Below are positions 36,212 through 45,766 of a stretch of 64,000 nucleotides of DNA, piece after piece; positions within the stretch are counted from its first letter, which is position 1; every line of letters starts with the position of its first letter. This stretch comes from Bradyrhizobium sp. 170 (lineage in GTDB: Bacteria; Pseudomonadota; Alphaproteobacteria; Rhizobiales; Xanthobacteraceae), in assembly GCF_023101085.1 (NCBI RefSeq), contig NZ_CP064703.1, positions 1,116,001 through 1,180,000 of the forward strand, read 5' to 3'. Under the pieces are notes generated by a model, which worked only from the letters and a program-made list of their open reading frames with translations, was not told where the DNA came from and ran no database searches. A program made the translations under genes and the position numbers.

Positions 36212-37402
36212 TTACGCCCGCTTGTTCGCCCGCATCAGATCCGCGAACCGCTTGAACAGGTAGTGCGAGTCGCGCGGGCCCGGCGAGGCCTCGGGGTGGT
36301 ACTGCACGGAGAATACCGGCTTGCCCTTGAGCTCGATGCCGCAATTGGAGCCGTCGAACAGCGAGATATGGGTCTGCGTCGCGCCCTCCGGCAGCGTCGC
36401 CTGATCCACGGCAAAGCCGTGGTTCATGGAGGTGATCTCCACCTTGCCGGTGGTCTCGTCCTTTACCGGATGGTTGGCGCCGTGATGGCCCTGGTGCATC
36501 TTCATGGTCTTGGCGCCGACGGCGAGCCCCAGCATCTGGTGGCCGAGGCAGATGCCGAAGGTCGGCGTGCCTGATTGAATCACCTGCTGGATGACCGGCA
36601 CCGCGTATTTGCCTGTCGCGGCCGGGTCGCCCGGGCCGTTCGAGAGGAACACGCCGTCCGGCTTCATCGCCAGAATGTCTTCGGCCGATGTCGTCGCCGG
36701 CACTACCGTGACCTTGCAGCCTTCACCGGCCAAGAGCCGCAAAATGTTGCGCTTGATGCCGTAGTCGATCGCGACCACGTTGAACTCCGGCTCGCTTTGC
36801 CGGCCAAAACCCTTTTCCCAGGCCCATGGCGTCTCGTCCCAGGTGAAACGCTGGGCTGATGTGACCATCGGTACCAGGTCCATGCCTTCGAGGCCGGGCC
36901 ATTCGCGGGCTTCTTCCTTCATCCCGTGCAGGTCGAACTCGCCATTCTTGGCGTGCGCGATCACGGCATTGGGCATGCCCTTGGTGCGGATCAGCGCGGT
37001 CAGCGCGCGGGTGTCGATGCCGGAGAGGCCGATGATGCCGCGGGCGCGCAGCCACTGGTCGAGATGTTTCGTGGCGCGGTAGTTCGAGGGATCGGTGATG
37101 GCCGTGCGCAGGATCACGCCGCGCGCGCCCGGCGTCGCCGCCATGTTCACCGTCTCGATGTCTTCGTCGTTGGTGCCGACATTGCCGATATGCGGGAAGG
37201 TGAAGGTGATGAGCTGCCCGGCATAGGACGGATCGGTGAGGATCTCCTCATAGCCGGTCATCGCGGTGTTGAAGCAGACCTCGCCGACGGCGTGGCCTTC
37301 CGCGCCGAGGCCAAAACCCTCCAGCACGGTACCGTCGGCAAGCACGAGGAGCGCGGTCGGTTTGTGGTCCGGCCAGGCTGAGGCGTTTTCAGATGTTGTC
37401 AT
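36212..37402 (-). CDS. carA: carbamoyl-phosphate synthase small subunit
   Basis: A protein of 396 residues. The N-terminal CPSase_sm domain holds CFNTAMTGYEEILTDPSYAG; the C-terminal class I glutaminase domain has the catalytic cysteine in FGICLGHQMLGLAVG and the His-Glu pair in FSVQYHPEASPGP. It releases ammonia from glutamine and channels it to CarB. Ahead of it is a 299-bp region shared with the divergent yqeY gene. carB lies 10 kb to the left on the same strand, so the two are not in one operon. Confidence 0.97.
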   Translation of the reverse strand: MTTSENASAWPDHKPTALLVLADGTVLEGFGLGAEGHAVGEVCFNTAMTGYEEILTDPSYAGQLITFTFPHIGNVGTNDEDIETVNMAATPGARGVILRTAITDPSNYRATKHLDQWLRARGIIGLSGIDTRALTALIRTKGMPNAVIAHAKNGEFDLHGMKEEAREWPGLEGMDLVPMVTSAQRFTWDETPWAWEKGFGRQSEPEFNVVAIDYGIKRNILRLLAGEGCKVTVVPATTSAEDILAMKPDGVFLSNGPGDPAATGKYAVPVIQQVIQSGTPTFGICLGHQMLGLAVGAKTMKMHQGHHGANHPVKDETTGKVEITSMNHGFAVDQATLPEGATQTHISLFDGSNCGIELKGKPVFSVQYHPEASPGPRDSHYLFKRFADLMRANKRA

Positions 37403-37701
37403 GAGCGCACTTCATAGTCGCAAGCGCCCCCGCCCGTCAAAGCCGGAAGACGTGGATTCACATGCGTTTGCCGCATATTTGCCAGCCGGTTCCGCCGCGT
37501 CAGCGTTTTTTGGCCAAATCGGCCCGAATCGGGCGGCCCGGCTTAACCAATTCCGCGGCCGATGCCCCCATTCCCAGCCTCGTCGGCCCGCCCGATTCGC
37601 CGCGTGATGCCGGTGGCGTGACGCGCGTAGCCCCTATATAGAAGCGGAATCTTCCGATAGACCAAGAGCCCTTCCGGCGGCACCATTTTAGTGAGGCAAC
37701 C

Positions 37702-38157
37702 ATGCTGCGCGACGACATCAACAACGCGGTCAAGGACGCGATGAAGGCCAAGGACGAGCGCAAGCTCTCCACGCTGCGCATGGTCAATTCGACCATCAAG
37801 AACGCCGACATCGCCGCGCGCGGGGATGGCAAGCCGCCGTTGACAGACGCCGATCTGCTTGGCGTGTTTCAGAAAATGATCAAACAGCGCCAGGAATCGG
37901 TCGAGCTCTACGACAAGGGCGGCCGCGCCGAGCTTGCCGCGCAGGAGCGCGAGGAGATCGCGATCATCTCGGCCTATCTGCCCAAGCAGATGTCGGAGGA
38001 CGAGATGAAGGCCGCGATATCGGCCGCGATCGCCGAGACCGGCGCCGCCGGCATGAAGGACATGGGCAAGGTGATCGGCGAGCTGCGCGCAAAGTTCGCC
38101 GGCCAGATGGATTTTGGAAAAGCCAGCGGCATGGTGAAGGCGGCGCTGACGTCGTGA
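37702..38157 (+). CDS. GatB/YqeY domain protein
   Basis: A protein of 151 residues, full length for the family. It begins MLRDDINNAVKDAMKAKDER and includes LRMVNSTIKNADIAARGDGK and IISAYLPKQMSEDEMKAAIS, the YqeY helical domain related to the GatB tail, which binds tRNA in amidotransferases. Its own function is uncertain. The start follows GTGAGGCAACC. A TATATAG -10-like box lies about 65 bp upstream. It often neighbours dnaG/rpoD or carA in this group. Confidence 0.9.
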   Translation: MLRDDINNAVKDAMKAKDERKLSTLRMVNSTIKNADIAARGDGKPPLTDADLLGVFQKMIKQRQESVELYDKGGRAELAAQEREEIAIISAYLPKQMSEDEMKAAISAAIAETGAAGMKDMGKVIGELRAKFAGQMDFGKASGMVKAALTS

Positions 38158-38167
38158 TCTTGCTTCG

Positions 38168-38252
38168 GTAGCCCGGATGGAGCGAAACGAAATCCGGGGA
38201 TCTGCGAGTAGGATCAAGAGCCCCGGATTGCGCTTCGCTCCATCCGGGCTAC
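38168..38252. repeat. palindromic intergenic repeat, family E
   Basis: GTAGCCCGGATGGAGCGAA with AATCCGGGG on the left and CCCCGGATT with TTCGCTCCATCCGGGCTAC on the right form an 85-bp near-perfect palindrome. Confidence 0.9.
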
Positions 38253-38279
38253 GGCGCTATCTTTTTGTTGCTCGCAGTT

Positions 38280-38591
38280 TTAGTCGCAGACGCGCTCCCT
38301 GCGCGTGATCCTGCGGCCGTCGTCCCGTTCAATCGTGGTAGTCTCCGTGCGGCAGCGTTGTCGCGGGCCGACGGTAATACCACCTGGGCCAACGCCAACT
38401 GTAGTGTCGGAGTCATACCGGCGACGGTCCCTATAATAGCGGTCGTCGCGGTCCCGCCCGACCTGAACATCGACGCCGACTTGGGCCATCTTGACGCCTT
38501 GCTTGACGTCTTGGGCCTTGGCCGGAGTAACGAGCGGGGCAGACGTCAGCACAGCTGCGGCTGCCGCCACGGCAAGAGCGATCTTCATCAT
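38280..38591 (-). CDS. exported small basic protein
   Basis: A protein of 103 residues with a signal peptide (IALAVAAAAAVLTSAPLVTP, AKAQ cleavage). The mature part is rich in Arg/Asp (VGRDRDDRYYRDRRRY), then VGVGPGGITVGPRQRCRTET, ending RRERVCD with two cysteines that could form a disulfide. GGAGGACCCC precedes tandem ATGs at 38591 and 38588. No enzyme motif is present; it looks like a small periplasmic protein. Confidence 0.75.
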   Translation of the reverse strand: MMKIALAVAAAAAVLTSAPLVTPAKAQDVKQGVKMAQVGVDVQVGRDRDDRYYRDRRRYDSDTTVGVGPGGITVGPRQRCRTETTTIERDDGRRITRRERVCD

Positions 38592-38689
38592 GTGGGGTCC
38601 TCCCTGGCTTGATTTGGAGGTTCAACGGGCACGAACACCGAGGGTTCCATGGGCGACAAGTCTGGCCTGTTCCGCGAAGAACGGGACCG

Positions 38690-39424
38690 TTACCGGCTCG
38701 GTGAACGCGTGAAGGGCACGAAGCGCACGGGGGCAACGGCGCGCGTTGTCGTCTTGTCAGGGGCGAGTTTCTCAACGACCGTAAGGTGCTGAGCGCCGTA
38801 CTCGGCTCCCACCGGCATGACGAGCCGGCCCCCCACTTTAAGCTGCTCGATCAGCGGCGGCGGTACCTGCCCGAGCGCGGCGGTCACCACGATGGCGTCA
38901 AAAGGACCGCATTCGGGCCAGCCGGCATAGCCATCGCCAAGCCTGACGCTCACATTGTCATACGCAAGATCTTTGAGTGTTTTCGCAGCGGCCTCGGCCA
39001 ATGCAGGGACAATCTCGATGGTGCAGACCTTTCGCGCCAGGCGCGCGAGGATGGCGGCCTGGTAGCCCGAACCCGTACCGATTTCGAGCACGACATGATC
39101 GGGCGCAACCTCGGCCAACTCTGTCATCAAGGCCACGATGAACGGCTGCGATATGGTCTGGCCGCGGCCGATCGGAAGCGGCATGTCCGCGTATGCGATC
39201 GTGCACGATCGTTCGGGAATGAACAGATGGCGTTTGGTTTGCCCCATGGCCTCAAGGACCCGCTCCGAAAAACCCCGCTGTCCCGAAACAACGGCGCGGG
39301 ACCGGGCGTAGTCCTTGATGGTTTCGACCATGGCGGCGCGTTCGCGGACGCATTGTTCGTCCCGTGCTGTCGCATCGCGCGCGGCGGTAACCATGGAAAG
39401 CACCAGCAGCAGCATGGTCTTCAT
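38690..39424 (-). CDS. exported protein-L-isoaspartate O-methyltransferase family protein
   Basis: A protein of 244 residues from the ATG at 39424 (GGGAG upstream), starting with a signal-like segment (MKTMLLLVLSMVTAARDATA). The PCMT fold follows: PLPIGRGQTISQPFIVALMT, motif I VLEIGTGSGYQAAILARLA, FDAIVVTAALGQVPPPLIEQ and LKVGGRLVMPVG. It would repair isoaspartyl residues. An exported location would be unusual because SAM is cytoplasmic, so the hydrophobic start may instead be a membrane anchor. The extra frame to 39532 is not needed. Confidence 0.82.
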   Translation of the reverse strand: MKTMLLLVLSMVTAARDATARDEQCVRERAAMVETIKDYARSRAVVSGQRGFSERVLEAMGQTKRHLFIPERSCTIAYADMPLPIGRGQTISQPFIVALMTELAEVAPDHVVLEIGTGSGYQAAILARLARKVCTIEIVPALAEAAAKTLKDLAYDNVSVRLGDGYAGWPECGPFDAIVVTAALGQVPPPLIEQLKVGGRLVMPVGAEYGAQHLTVVEKLAPDKTTTRAVAPVRFVPFTRSPSR

Positions 39425-39714
39425 GATTGGGCTCCCGTCGGCCCACGATTCGCGTCGACCGCTTGAGCGCAACGGGAGGATTCGACCGATCAGCCGTTTA
39501 AGCGAAACACGGCGTCCAGCGAATGACCGCAAATGCGTTCAGGCGGTCCTCCAGCAAGCCTTGATACCATGCCTGTACCTGGCCGGTAAGCTGACCTCTC
39601 GGCACACATTGCCGCGGCTGAAGCGGGAGGACCGCCCGCCATCGGGAACCTTTTCGCCGACGCGACATCCAATGGGTTCAAACTCCCTGGCAATCGTCGT
39701 GGAAAGGCATCGCA

Positions 39715-40452
39715 ATGAATCCGAACGTACATGCGCTGGATCGCGCAAGAGCGTCGCTGTCCGAGATCCAGAGGCCGAGCAGGGCCGAGGTCGAGTCGGC
39801 CGTGCGCACCATCATCCGGTGGACCGGCGAAGATCCCGAACGGGACGGCCTGCGCGAGACGCCGGCGCGTGTAACGCGCTCGTTCGAGGAATTCTTCGCG
39901 GGCTATGGTCAGGACCCGGTCGAAATCCTGGAGAAGACCTTCGAGGAGATCGAGGGCTATGACGAGATGATCGTGCTGCGCGGCATTCGTTTCGAGAGCC
40001 ATTGCGAACACCACATGGCGCCGATCATTGGACAGGCCTGGGTGGCCTACATTCCAAACGGCCGCGTGGTCGGTATCAGCAAGCTGGCGCGCGTCGTCGA
40101 CGTCTATGCCAGGCGTCTGCAGATCCAGGAAAAGATGACGGCGCAGATCGCCAACACCATCAACGACGTTCTGGAACCGCAGGGCGTCGGCGTTATTATC
40201 AAGGCGTCGCATTACTGCATGACGACGCGCGGCGTGCACAAGCCGGACACTGATCTCGTGACCAGCCGCATGCTGGGCTGCTTTCGCGACAACGCGCTGA
40301 CCCGTCAGGAATTTTTGGGAATGGCGACGCAGCGCAGCGGAGGACGAGATGGCCGATCAGCAAGCGCCGCCCGCCGGTCCCGATCTGTCAAAGGGAGTGC
40401 CCATGTCCGAATTCGCTGGCGAGACCTTGCTTGGCCATGTCGGCGACGATGA
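39715..40452 (+). CDS. folE: GTP cyclohydrolase I with a read-through C-terminal extension
   Basis: A protein of 245 residues. Zinc ligands Cys97 and Cys168 and the catalytic His lie in [15 protein letters not shown] and [11 protein letters not shown]. The enzyme makes 7,8-dihydroneopterin triphosphate for folate, or for queuosine-type pathways in paralogues. Homology should end near residue 205 (TRQEFLGMA), but the frame runs on for about 40 Arg-rich residues and overlaps the next gene by 104 bp. This suggests loss of the original stop codon. The ATG at 39715 follows GGAAAGG. Confidence 0.92.
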   Translation: MNPNVHALDRARASLSEIQRPSRAEVESAVRTIIRWTGEDPERDGLRETPARVTRSFEEFFAGYGQDPVEILEKTFEEIEGYDEMIVLRGIRFESHCEHHMAPIIGQAWVAYIPNGRVVGISKLARVVDVYARRLQIQEKMTAQIANTINDVLEPQGVGVIIKASHYCMTTRGVHKPDTDLVTSRMLGCFRDNALTRQEFLGMATQRSGGRDGRSASAARRSRSVKGSAHVRIRWRDLAWPCRRR

Positions 40453-41875
40453 AGTGGTGCTGGTGCGTTCGGGATCGGAGATCTTTGCGATCGGCGCCCA
40501 TTGCACTCATTATCATGGGCCGCTCGCCGAGGGTCTCGTGACCGGTGAGGGCATCCGGTGTCCCTGGCATCACGCCTGTTTCGACTTGCGCACCGGCGAA
40601 GCCACCCGGGCGCCGGCGCTCAGTCCGATCGCAGTCTGGAAGGTCGAGCTTGAAGATGGCCGTGTCTTCGTTCGGGAAAAGCGCGAGCAACCCAAGTCGC
40701 AGGTGAAGGGCGCCACCGACGCGCCCGGCCAAATCGTGATTATCGGCGGCGGCGCGGCGGGCTTTGCCACAGCCGAGATGCTGCGGCGGCAGGATTATCG
40801 CGGCAGCATCGCGATGCTGAGCAACGAGGCTGCGGCGCCGGTCGACCGGCCGAACCTGTCAAAAGACTATCTCGCCGGCAGCGCACCGGAGGATTGGCTG
40901 CCGCTGCGGCCGGATGATTTCTACGCCGAGGCGAAGATCGATCTGCGGCTCAACACCGAGGTGACGTCAATTGATGTCAACGCACGCCATGTCGTCACAT
41001 CAGGCGGCGAGACCATCCCCTACGACCGTTTGCTGCTGGCGACCGGCGCGGAGCCGGTCCGCCTGCCGATCCCGGGCGCGGACCAGCCCCATGTGCGCGT
41101 GCTGCGCTCGCTGGCCGATTCCCGCGCCATCATTGGGTTGGCCGATGGCGCGCGGCGGGCGGTCGTGATCGGCGCGAGCTTTATCGGGCTCGAAGCCGCG
41201 GCGTCGTTGCGCGCCAGAAATATCGAGGTCCACGTCGTCGGGCTGGAGCAGCGGCCGATGGAGCGCGTGCTGGGGCCCGAGATGGGCGACTTCGTCCGTT
41301 CCTTGCATGAAGAGCACGGCGTCATCTTTCATCTCGGCGACACCGTCACCGCGATCGACGGCAAACGCGCGATGCTGAAAAGCGGCGGCGCGATCGAGGC
41401 CGATATCGTGGTGGTCGGCGTCGGCGTGCGGCCGCGTCTGGCTTTGGCCGAAAAGGCCGGGCTTGCGATCGATCGCGGCGTCACCGTCAACGCCTATCTG
41501 GAGACCAGCGTCGCAGGCATCTATGCCGCGGGCGACATCGCGCGCTGGCCCGATCCGCATTCCCTCGAGACCATTCGCGTCGAACATTGGGTGGTGGCCG
41601 AGCGTCAGGGCCAGACCGCCGCGCGAAACATGCTGGGGCAGCGCGAGCCGTTTCATGCGGTGCCGTTCTTCTGGAGCCAGCACTACGATGTGCCGATCAA
41701 TTATGTCGGCCACGCCGAGAAATGGGACGAAATCACCGTGGACGGCGACATCGCCGGCAAGGACTGCCTGCTGCAGTACAAGCGCCGTGGCCGCGTGCTC
41801 GCGGTTGCCTCAATCTATCGCGACATCGCAAGTCTCCAGGCCGAGCTTGCGATGGAGAAGGCGCGGGCGCCTTGA
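40349..41875 (+). CDS. Rieske-FAD pyridine nucleotide-disulfide oxidoreductase (AIFM3-like)
   Basis: A protein of 508 residues. GGAGGACGAG inside folE sets the ATG at 40349. The N-terminal Rieske domain has Cys52-His54 (CTHYHG) and Cys71-His74 (CPWHH). The FAD domain starts [17 protein letters not shown], an NAD-binding [13 protein letters not shown] follows, and the second FAD contact is [14 protein letters not shown] dimer domain ends the protein. The architecture matches self-contained ferredoxin-reductase/AIF-like proteins that pass electrons from NADH through FAD to the [2Fe-2S] centre. Its partner is unknown; overlap with folE implies coupling. Confidence 0.9.
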   Translation: MADQQAPPAGPDLSKGVPMSEFAGETLLGHVGDDEVVLVRSGSEIFAIGAHCTHYHGPLAEGLVTGEGIRCPWHHACFDLRTGEATRAPALSPIAVWKVELEDGRVFVREKREQPKSQVKGATDAPGQIVIIGGGAAGFATAEMLRRQDYRGSIAMLSNEAAAPVDRPNLSKDYLAGSAPEDWLPLRPDDFYAEAKIDLRLNTEVTSIDVNARHVVTSGGETIPYDRLLLATGAEPVRLPIPGADQPHVRVLRSLADSRAIIGLADGARRAVVIGASFIGLEAAASLRARNIEVHVVGLEQRPMERVLGPEMGDFVRSLHEEHGVIFHLGDTVTAIDGKRAMLKSGGAIEADIVVVGVGVRPRLALAEKAGLAIDRGVTVNAYLETSVAGIYAAGDIARWPDPHSLETIRVEHWVVAERQGQTAARNMLGQREPFHAVPFFWSQHYDVPINYVGHAEKWDEITVDGDIAGKDCLLQYKRRGRVLAVASIYRDIASLQAELAMEKARAP

Positions 41876-41901
41876 GTCAGGGCGACAAAAAACGTCTCTC
41901 C

Positions 41902-41991
41902 TCGTTATGCCCGGGCTTGTCCCGGGCATCCACGTCTTTAAGATTGACCGCAAGCAAGACGTGGATGGCCGGGGACAAGCCCGGCCATGAC
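41902..41991. repeat. palindromic intergenic repeat, family F
   Basis: ATGCCCGGGCTTGTCCCGGG and GGGACAAGCCCGGCCATGAC are outer arms; ATCCACGTCTT / AAGACGTGGAT are inner arms. It lies between the oxidoreductase and the ligase, and its right arm contains the ATG at 41987. Confidence 0.85.
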
Positions 41992-42004
41992 GAAAAAGTC
42001 AGGG

Positions 42005-43630
42005 ATGACGACCAGGGCCATGCTCACCGAAGCCTCAACCTACGACGAACTCTACCGCAATTTCCGCTGGGCCATTCCCTCACGCTTCAACATGGCGACC
42101 GCCTGTTGCGACCGTTATGCGGACGGTTCTGGCCGGCTGGCGCTGGTCTATGTCGACGAGGATGGTGCGACCACGCGTACCTCGTTCGACGACGTCGCCG
42201 AGATGTCGCGCCGTTTCGCCAACGTGCTGAAGGCCGACGGCCTGTCGCGCGGCGACCGCGTCGCGGTGTTCCTGTCGCAGTCGCTTGAACTGCCGATCGC
42301 GCATCTGGCGGCGTTTCGTTCCGGAATGATCTCCATTCCGTTGTTCGCGCTGTTCGGCGAGGACGCGCTGGAATTCCGTCTGTCGAATTCGGAAGCGAGG
42401 GCCATCGTCACCGACGAGAGCGGTTGGGAAAAGCTTACAAAGATCCGCGATCGGTTGCCCTACCTGCAAGACATCTACGTCACGAGCGGCGCCGTTCACG
42501 CCGGCGCTAAGCCGTTCTGGACGTCGATCGAAACCGCGTCCGAAGAATTTACGACCGTCGATACCTCGGCCGACGATCCCGCCCTGATCATCTACACTTC
42601 GGGCACCACGGGAAATCCAAAGGGCGCGCTGCACGCGCACCGCGTGGTGCTTGGCCATCTGCCCAATGTCGAGATGTGCCACAACTTCCTCCCCAAGCCG
42701 GGCGACCTGATGTGGACGCCGGCCGACTGGGCCTGGATCGGCGGGCTGATCAACGCCCTGTTCGCGTTCTGGTATCACGGCATTCCCCTGGTCGGCCACC
42801 GCGCACGCAAATTCGAACCGCAGGCGGCGATGGCGATGATGGCCGAACTTTCCATCCGCAACACTTTCCTGCCGCCAACCGCATTGAAGCTGATGCGGCA
42901 GGCTGGCGTGAAAAATCCCGGCGTGAAACTGCGCAGCATCTTCACCGGCGGTGAATCGCTCGGCGGCGAGCTGCTAGGGTGGGTGCGCGAAACTTTTGGC
43001 ATCGATGCGCATGAAGTGTTCGGGCAGACCGAGTGCAACCTCGTGATCGGCAGCAACTCCAACCTGCTTCCGATCCGGCCCGGTGCGATGGGCAAGGCGA
43101 CGCCGGGCTTCGATGTGCGCATCGTCAATGACAAGGGCGAGGAATTGCCGAAGGGTGAGCGCGGCATCATCGGCGTGCGCCAGCCATGCCCGTGCACCAT
43201 GATCGAATACTGGAAGAACCCGGAAGCGACGGCGAAAAAATATGCCGGCGAGTTTCTCCTCACCGGCGATCTCGGCGTTCAGGATGAGGATGGCTATTTC
43301 TGGTACGTCAGCCGCGAAGACGACGTCATCACCACCGCCGGTTATCGCGTCGGTCCCTCCGAGATCGAGCACACGCTGATGAAGCATCCGGCGGTGGCGA
43401 TGTCGGCGGTGGTCGGTATTCCCGATCCGATCCGCACCGAGTCGATCAAGGCGTGGATCGTGCTGCGCCCGGGCTTTGCGGCGAGCGATGAACTGGCGCG
43501 CGAAATCCAGGAGTTCGTCAAGGTGCAACTCGCCGCCCACGAATACCCGCGCTTCGTGCAGTTCGCCGACACGCTGCCGATGACCGCGACGGGCAAGGTG
43601 CTGCGACGCGAGCTGCGGGCGCTGGGGTAA
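42005..43630 (+). CDS. AMP-binding acyl-CoA synthetase
   Basis: About 541 residues. The adenylation motifs are IIYTSGTTGNPKGALHAH, EVFGQTECN and GDLGVQDEDGYFWYVSREDD; the hinge and catalytic lysine are GYRVGPSEIE and TATGKVLRREL. It activates a carboxylic acid as acyl-AMP and makes the CoA thioester; the fold resembles acetoacetyl/medium-chain or acetyl-CoA-synthetase-like enzymes. In-frame ATGs occur at 41987 (inside the repeat), 42005 and 42020; none has a clear ribosome site. The substrate is not predictable. Confidence 0.9.
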   Translation: MTTRAMLTEASTYDELYRNFRWAIPSRFNMATACCDRYADGSGRLALVYVDEDGATTRTSFDDVAEMSRRFANVLKADGLSRGDRVAVFLSQSLELPIAHLAAFRSGMISIPLFALFGEDALEFRLSNSEARAIVTDESGWEKLTKIRDRLPYLQDIYVTSGAVHAGAKPFWTSIETASEEFTTVDTSADDPALIIYTSGTTGNPKGALHAHRVVLGHLPNVEMCHNFLPKPGDLMWTPADWAWIGGLINALFAFWYHGIPLVGHRARKFEPQAAMAMMAELSIRNTFLPPTALKLMRQAGVKNPGVKLRSIFTGGESLGGELLGWVRETFGIDAHEVFGQTECNLVIGSNSNLLPIRPGAMGKATPGFDVRIVNDKGEELPKGERGIIGVRQPCPCTMIEYWKNPEATAKKYAGEFLLTGDLGVQDEDGYFWYVSREDDVITTAGYRVGPSEIEHTLMKHPAVAMSAVVGIPDPIRTESIKAWIVLRPGFAASDELAREIQEFVKVQLAAHEYPRFVQFADTLPMTATGKVLRRELRALG

Positions 43631-43661
43631 GTCTCTTCGGTCAATTCGACACGGTAGGTAC

Positions 43662-44132
43662 ATGCAAAAAAATGCTTCTCACGCCGCGGGCCTGCACCGC
43701 GCTTCGCTCACGAAGCTCCACGATTTGGACGCGGCGCTGGAGCTCATGTATTACGGCTGGCGCGGGATGACGCTCTCGGCCGACCAGTACCTCGCCACGC
43801 TTGGCCTGTCGCGGCCGCACCATCGCATTCTCTACGTGGTCGCGCGACAGCCCGACATCTCGATCGGCGCGCTGATCGAGGTCCTCGGTATTTCCAAGCA
43901 AGCCGTGAACCGGCCGCTTGGCCTGTTGCTGCAGCGTAAACTCCTGACATCGAAGCGGTCGCCCGAGCAGCATCGCTCCAAATTGCTGAGGCTGACGGAA
44001 GCAGGAAAACGCATTGAGCAACGGGCATCGGGCCATGAGCGCAAGGTTCTGCGCGAGGCTTTCGATCGTGTCGGCCCGCCCGGCGCGGCCGCCTGGATGG
44101 CCGTCATGGGGGTCATTGCCGACAACAACTGA
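43662..44132 (+). CDS. MarR family transcriptional regulator
   Basis: A protein of 156 residues with a winged helix: LSRPHHRILYVVARQPDISI, recognition helix region LIEVLGISKQAVNRPLGLLL and wing KRSPEQHRSKLLRLTEAGKR. MarR dimers usually repress adjacent genes and release on binding small aromatic ligands. It starts 31 bp after the ligase stop and is followed by the NTF2-like and membrane genes, so it may control either side (inference). Confidence 0.9.
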   Translation: MQKNASHAAGLHRASLTKLHDLDAALELMYYGWRGMTLSADQYLATLGLSRPHHRILYVVARQPDISIGALIEVLGISKQAVNRPLGLLLQRKLLTSKRSPEQHRSKLLRLTEAGKRIEQRASGHERKVLREAFDRVGPPGAAAWMAVMGVIADNN

Positions 44133-44216
44133 CAATTCTCTCAGGTCAATCTGATTGACGTTAAACCCGCCCTGTGTCATCTCTTCCCGGCAGTTGCACC
44201 GAGGGAGGGCGCGAGC

Positions 44217-44585
44217 ATGAGCGAACAGACAATGGATCGGGCAGCGGCCGGACGCTTTGTCGAGGCGTGGTGCGCGAACTGGTGCAAGGTCGATATCGAC
44301 GCGGTCGTTTCGCACTTCGCCGAAAACGCCGAGATGCGTAGCCCCTTGGCGCTCAAATTGATGGAGTCCCCGGTAGTCGAGGGCGCCGAGAACATCCGCG
44401 CCTACTGGCAGAGGGCTTACGGCGGCATCAAGAGCGCAGACCTGAAAATCCTGAACTGGAGCTGGGACGACGCGATCGCGCGCCTGACGGTCTGCTGGCA
44501 GTTGGGCGACACGCGCGCCAGCGAGTTCATGCACTTCGACGGCGCCGGCCGTGTGGTGCGTAGCGAGGCCTTCTACGGAAAGTAG
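44217..44585 (+). CDS. NTF2-like (SnoaL-type) protein
   Basis: A protein of 122 residues forming an alpha+beta cone: FVEAWCANWCKVDIDAVVSH, FAENAEMRSPLALKLMESPV, IRAYWQRAYGGIKSADLKIL and FMHFDGAGRVVRSEAFYGK. NTF2-like folds serve as small enzymes or ligand carriers. The ATG follows GGGAGGGCGCGAGC. The membrane gene begins 18 bp after its stop. Confidence 0.8.
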   Translation: MSEQTMDRAAAGRFVEAWCANWCKVDIDAVVSHFAENAEMRSPLALKLMESPVVEGAENIRAYWQRAYGGIKSADLKILNWSWDDAIARLTVCWQLGDTRASEFMHFDGAGRVVRSEAFYGK

Positions 44586-44603
44586 CCATTACGGAAAGTA
44601 GAT

Positions 44604-45047
44604 ATGCGATTTCCGGATTTCGTTCTGATCCTCAATGCACTCTGGTTCGGTGGCGCGTTCGTTCAGTTCAGCATTACGCAGGGCAATACGCTGAAGATAC
44701 TGGTACCCCGGGAGGAGCGCAGCAATCCAATCGCCCCGACCTTGTCGGCCAGCGTGGCATTTCTGGGCGCGATCAATCTGCCGATCGGTCTCCTGTCGTT
44801 GTATCTCCTGGTGTTCCGGCCGCCCTTCTTTCAGGTGTACGACGCGCAGCTCGCGTTGTTCCTGTTCTTCGCAGCGTGTCACTTCAGCCAGTTCGCCTAT
44901 AACCTTCCGGTCCTGATGCGCGGTGGACGCGTCGGGGTGGCCTATTGGCCCGTGTTGAAGGGGCCGATGCTGCGGATCTTTGTCATTGATGCGGTGCTGT
45001 TCGTGGGGAACCTTGTCGTGGTCGCCCTGCTCGTGTTCCGTTCCTGA
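44604..45047 (+). CDS. four-helix membrane protein
   Basis: A protein of 147 residues with four hydrophobic helices: FVLILNALWFGGAFVQFSI, FLGAINLPIGLLSLYLLVF, LALFLFFAACHFSQFAYNLP and VIDAVLFVGNLVVVALLVF. No family is recognised. It lies 18 bp after the NTF2-like gene and is probably co-transcribed. The IS630 element is inserted about 100 bp downstream. Confidence 0.75.
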   Translation: MRFPDFVLILNALWFGGAFVQFSITQGNTLKILVPREERSNPIAPTLSASVAFLGAINLPIGLLSLYLLVFRPPFFQVYDAQLALFLFFAACHFSQFAYNLPVLMRGGRVGVAYWPVLKGPMLRIFVIDAVLFVGNLVVVALLVFRS

Positions 45048-45157
45048 CAAGCGCAGTCCCGCGTGCCGGCTGCTGTAGAGCAGGGCGCTGGGCCGGGGCG
45101 CACAGCTTACCGTCGTCGCAAACTCTCACCGTCGTCCCTGCCTAGAGCGTGATGAGT

Positions 45158-45766
45158 CTAGGTTTGGTCATAACCGGCGTTGGCGAAGTAATTGGCGCAT
45201 TCGGCCGGTGATACGGTGTCGAGGATTGGAGCGATAGCATCGTAGACGGCCTCGGTGGTTCGCTGCGCGGCTTTGCGCAGCCAGTGTTTGAACTTGGCAA
45301 AGAACTGCTCGATTGGGTTGAGATCTGGCGAGTATTTCGGCAGGTAGAAGAGTCTTGCGCCGGCGGCACGGATGGCGCGACGCACGGCGCGGGCCTTGTG
45401 CGAGCCAAGATTGTCCATGACCACGATGTCGCCGGGCCGCAGGGTCGGAACCAAAACCTTCTCGATGTAGAGAAGGAAGGCTTCGCCGTTGATTGGCCCC
45501 TCGATGAACCAGGGAGCGGTGATGCGATCGTGGCGCAAAGCGGCCATGAAGGTCATGGTGTGCCAGCGGCCGTGCGGCACCTTGGCTTTGAGACGTTGAC
45601 CACGCGGCGCCCAGCCCCGTAGCGGCGCCATATTGGTTTTGGTCCAGGTCTCGTCGATGAACACCAGCCGAGTGGGATCGATCCGATTCTGATACTTGGT
45701 CCACTGCATCCGCCGACGGGCAACATCGGGACGATCCTGCTCGGCGGCAATCAGCGTCTTTTTTTG
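45158..45766 (-). CDS. IS630 transposase, catalytic part (-1 frame)
   Basis: After a -1 slip at A7G the frame continues [20 protein letters not shown], then carries the DDE catalytic residues: Asp in [12 protein letters not shown], Asp in [14 protein letters not shown] and Glu in [20 protein letters not shown]. It makes the DDE domain of an IS630/Tc1-mariner transposase. An internal ATG (MQWTKYQ at 45709) could give a shorter product without the DNA-binding part. Confidence 0.9.
   Translation of the reverse strand, partial: QKKTLIAAEQDRPDVARRRMQWTKYQNRIDPTRLVFIDETWTKTNMAPLRGWAPRGQRLKAKVPHGRWHTMTFMAALRHDRITAPWFIEGPINGEAFLLYIEKVLVPTLRPGDIVVMDNLGSHKARAVRRAIRAAGARLFYLPKYSPDLNPIEQFFAKFKHWLRKAAQRTTEAVYDAIAPILDTVSPAECANYFANAGYDQT

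Noticed and set aside
45284..45622. Plus-strand frame inside the IS630 element
   Set aside because: Antisense of the transposase catalytic domain.
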